Origin: Eubacteriales bacterium
GTDB lineage: Bacteria; Bacillota; Clostridia; Lachnospirales; Lachnospiraceae
Direction: 5' to 3'
Assembly: GCA_030536755.1 (NCBI GenBank)
Contig: JAUNPJ010000005.1
Location: 1 to 64,000 of the forward strand
Length of the DNA stretch: 64,000 nt
Under the pieces are notes generated by a model. It did no database searches. It saw only the letters and a program-made list of their open reading frames with translations, and was not told where the DNA came from. Position numbers and translations under genes: made by a program. Each line of letters begins with the position of its first letter. Position 1 is the first letter of the stretch. Of the stretch, positions 62,846 through 64,000 are shown one piece after another.

Positions 62846-63814
62846 TTATCCTATCCCGCCAAGCAGCAGAACTGATGCCAGCAAAAGACAGGTCAGTGCC
62901 GATGTCACATACATCAGCCGATTCGCTTTCGGAATATCTTCCTTCTCAATCGGACGCAGCGAATCTCCAATCGTAGGCTTTTCGTACATTTTTCCAAAAT
63001 ACCAGGCATTTCCCGCAAGCTGAATCTCCAGTGCTCCAGCCATTACCGATTCTGTCTGCGCAGAGTTCGGGCTGGCATGATTCCTGCGGTCCCGCCTGTA
63101 AATCTCTGCCGCATTTTTTGCATTCATTCTGCACAGCCAGGAAGCAGCAATCATCAAAACGCCTGACAGACGCGCCGGAATATAATTTACCACATCATCC
63201 AACAGCGCCGCGTAACGTCCGAAATTGAGATATTTCTCATCTTTATATCCAACCATGGAATCCATGGTATTGATTCCTTTATATAAATACATCAGGGGTA
63301 CGCCGCCAAGCGCCATATACAGCATCGGTGCCACCACTCCATCCGAAGTATTCTCCGCGATTGTCTCCACAGTCGCCTTGATCACACCTTCCTCCGTCAG
63401 AGCCTTTGTATCGCGGCCCACGATCATAGATACCGCATAACGGCTCTTTTCCAGATCACCTGTTTGAAGTTCTCTGTACACATTCATACTTTCTGTTCGA
63501 AGAGATTTCGCTGCCAGAAGCTGATAACACCAGAAAACTTCCAGCACAAAACCGACAGCCCAATACAGACGATAGGCAGCCAGCAAAATCACTCCCGGCA
63601 CAAAGAACGAATAACAGCAGACAAGAATCACCAAAATCATCCCTGCCTGATGCTCTCCGAGCGCATTCTTCGGAAAGGACGCTCTTAATTTTTTCGTCAG
63701 CCATCCAATCAGGTTGCCCGTGATACAGATCGGATGGTACAGCCATCTCGGGTCACCAAACAGCAGATCCAACGCAAACCCAAGGCACAGCGCAAGTCCA
63801 TGTAAAAAAATCAT
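62846..63814 (-). CDS. cbiB: Adenosylcobinamide-phosphate synthase
   Basis: 322 residues, several membrane helices. LDLLFGDPRWLYHPI at the N-terminus, IVGRDTKAL, VETIAENTSDGVVAPMLYMALGG and NHASPNSAQTESVMAGAL are family signatures. It attaches aminopropanol (phosphate) to cobyrate. Four bases after the cbiA stop. Confidence 0.95.
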   Translation of the reverse strand: MIFLHGLALCLGFALDLLFGDPRWLYHPICITGNLIGWLTKKLRASFPKNALGEHQAGMILVILVCCYSFFVPGVILLAAYRLYWAVGFVLEVFWCYQLLAAKSLRTESMNVYRELQTGDLEKSRYAVSMIVGRDTKALTEEGVIKATVETIAENTSDGVVAPMLYMALGGVPLMYLYKGINTMDSMVGYKDEKYLNFGRYAALLDDVVNYIPARLSGVLMIAASWLCRMNAKNAAEIYRRDRRNHASPNSAQTESVMAGALEIQLAGNAWYFGKMYEKPTIGDSLRPIEKEDIPKANRLMYVTSALTCLLLASVLLLGGIG

Positions 63815-63818
63815 ATGT

Positions 63819-64000
63819 CTATCCTTTCTGCCGCGTTTTTTTGTAATTTACACAGGCATTCAGAAATGCTGCAGGCAGTTTTGGATTGCCATAATAATGG
63901 AAATGAGGAAAACCGGCAAACAGATTGTCTCTCGCATGCATGCATCCCCACGAACGGCTGGACATCGGTTTTTTCGCCAGATAATCGTTTCCGCAGTTGG
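63819..64000 (-). CDS. cbiA: Cobyrinate a,c-diamide synthase, partial (C-terminal 59 codons)
   Basis: Only the end is in the window. SRSWGCMHARDNLFAGFPHF and HYYGNPKLPAAFLNACVNY match the CbiA/CobB C-terminus, whose conserved HxHF-type segment belongs to the amidotransferase domain. Its place before cbiB agrees. The start and the operon promoter lie beyond the right edge. Confidence 0.85.
   Translation of the reverse strand, partial: NCGNDYLAKKPMSSRSWGCMHARDNLFAGFPHFHYYGNPKLPAAFLNACVNYKKTRQKG

Noticed and set aside
1..64000. CRISPR arrays, insertion sequences, prophage, tRNA or rRNA genes
   Set aside because: No regular spaced repeats, transposase or integrase, phage genes, or recognisable structural RNA genes were seen by eye; a tRNAscan or CRISPR search would settle it.

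Overview
The window reads as core chromosome of a spore-forming anaerobic clostridium, most likely family Lachnospiraceae. The support is spo0A, spoIVB, cotJABC and dipicolinate synthase B for sporulation; an electron-bifurcating [FeFe] hydrogenase with maturases HydE/HydF; AdhE; pyruvate phosphate dikinase plus a pyrophosphate-type phosphofructokinase; and Gram-positive style promoters and ribosome sites. Genus is not assigned. I saw no rRNA or tRNA gene, insertion sequence, prophage or CRISPR array.

Layout. 1-2.3 kb (minus): two consecutive cobalamin-riboswitch units, one driving a leucine-rich-repeat protein and one a secreted DUF4430 protein that runs off the edge. 2.5-6.3 kb (plus): a GAPDH, then tyrA-aroA. 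6.3-9.4 kb (minus): a divergent HPr and a metal-efflux operon (HMA chaperone, P1B ATPase, ArsR repressor). 9.5-13 kb (plus): ketopantoate-reductase-like protein, dpaB, asnB. 13-18.3 kb (minus): PTS operon ptsG-licT-ptsH-ptsI under a LicT-type antiterminator. 18.3-18.9 kb: remnants of a kdpDE-like two-component pair. 19-26.7 kb (minus): ppdK, pfp, glyS, nudix, ftsW/spoVE. 26.8-28 kb (plus): cotJABC. 28-34.6 kb: hydrogenase operon (minus) divergent from hydE-hydF (plus). 34.7-41.7 kb (minus): adhE with Rex-like sites, an ABC-F protein, DAHP synthase with an attenuator, and an FAH-family enzyme. 41.8-47.5 kb (minus): rny, recX, recA, glgA, spo0A. 47.7-58 kb (minus): the conserved Firmicute cluster asp23-nusB-xseA-xseB-ispA-dxs-tlyA-nadK-argR-recN-spoIVB leading to spo0A. 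58-59.5 kb: alanine/glycine symporter. 59.6-64 kb (minus): cobalamin synthesis cbiA(partial)-cbiB-cobD/cobC-cbiP-cbiC.

How it fits together. Carbon enters through the PTS and is fermented through a glycolysis with pyrophosphate-linked steps (PFP, PPDK); reducing power leaves as H2 and ethanol. Aromatic amino-acid genes occur at two places, and the DAHP synthase has what looks like a complete ribosome-mediated attenuator: a 37-codon leader peptide with 12 Phe/Tyr/Trp codons in an 18-codon stretch, mutually exclusive hairpins and an intrinsic terminator. This is the most unusual element I found, because Firmicutes mostly use T-boxes or TRAP for this job. The paired cobalamin riboswitches on proteins of unknown function, and a promoter lying at the broken end of a decayed kdpE, are the next most notable.
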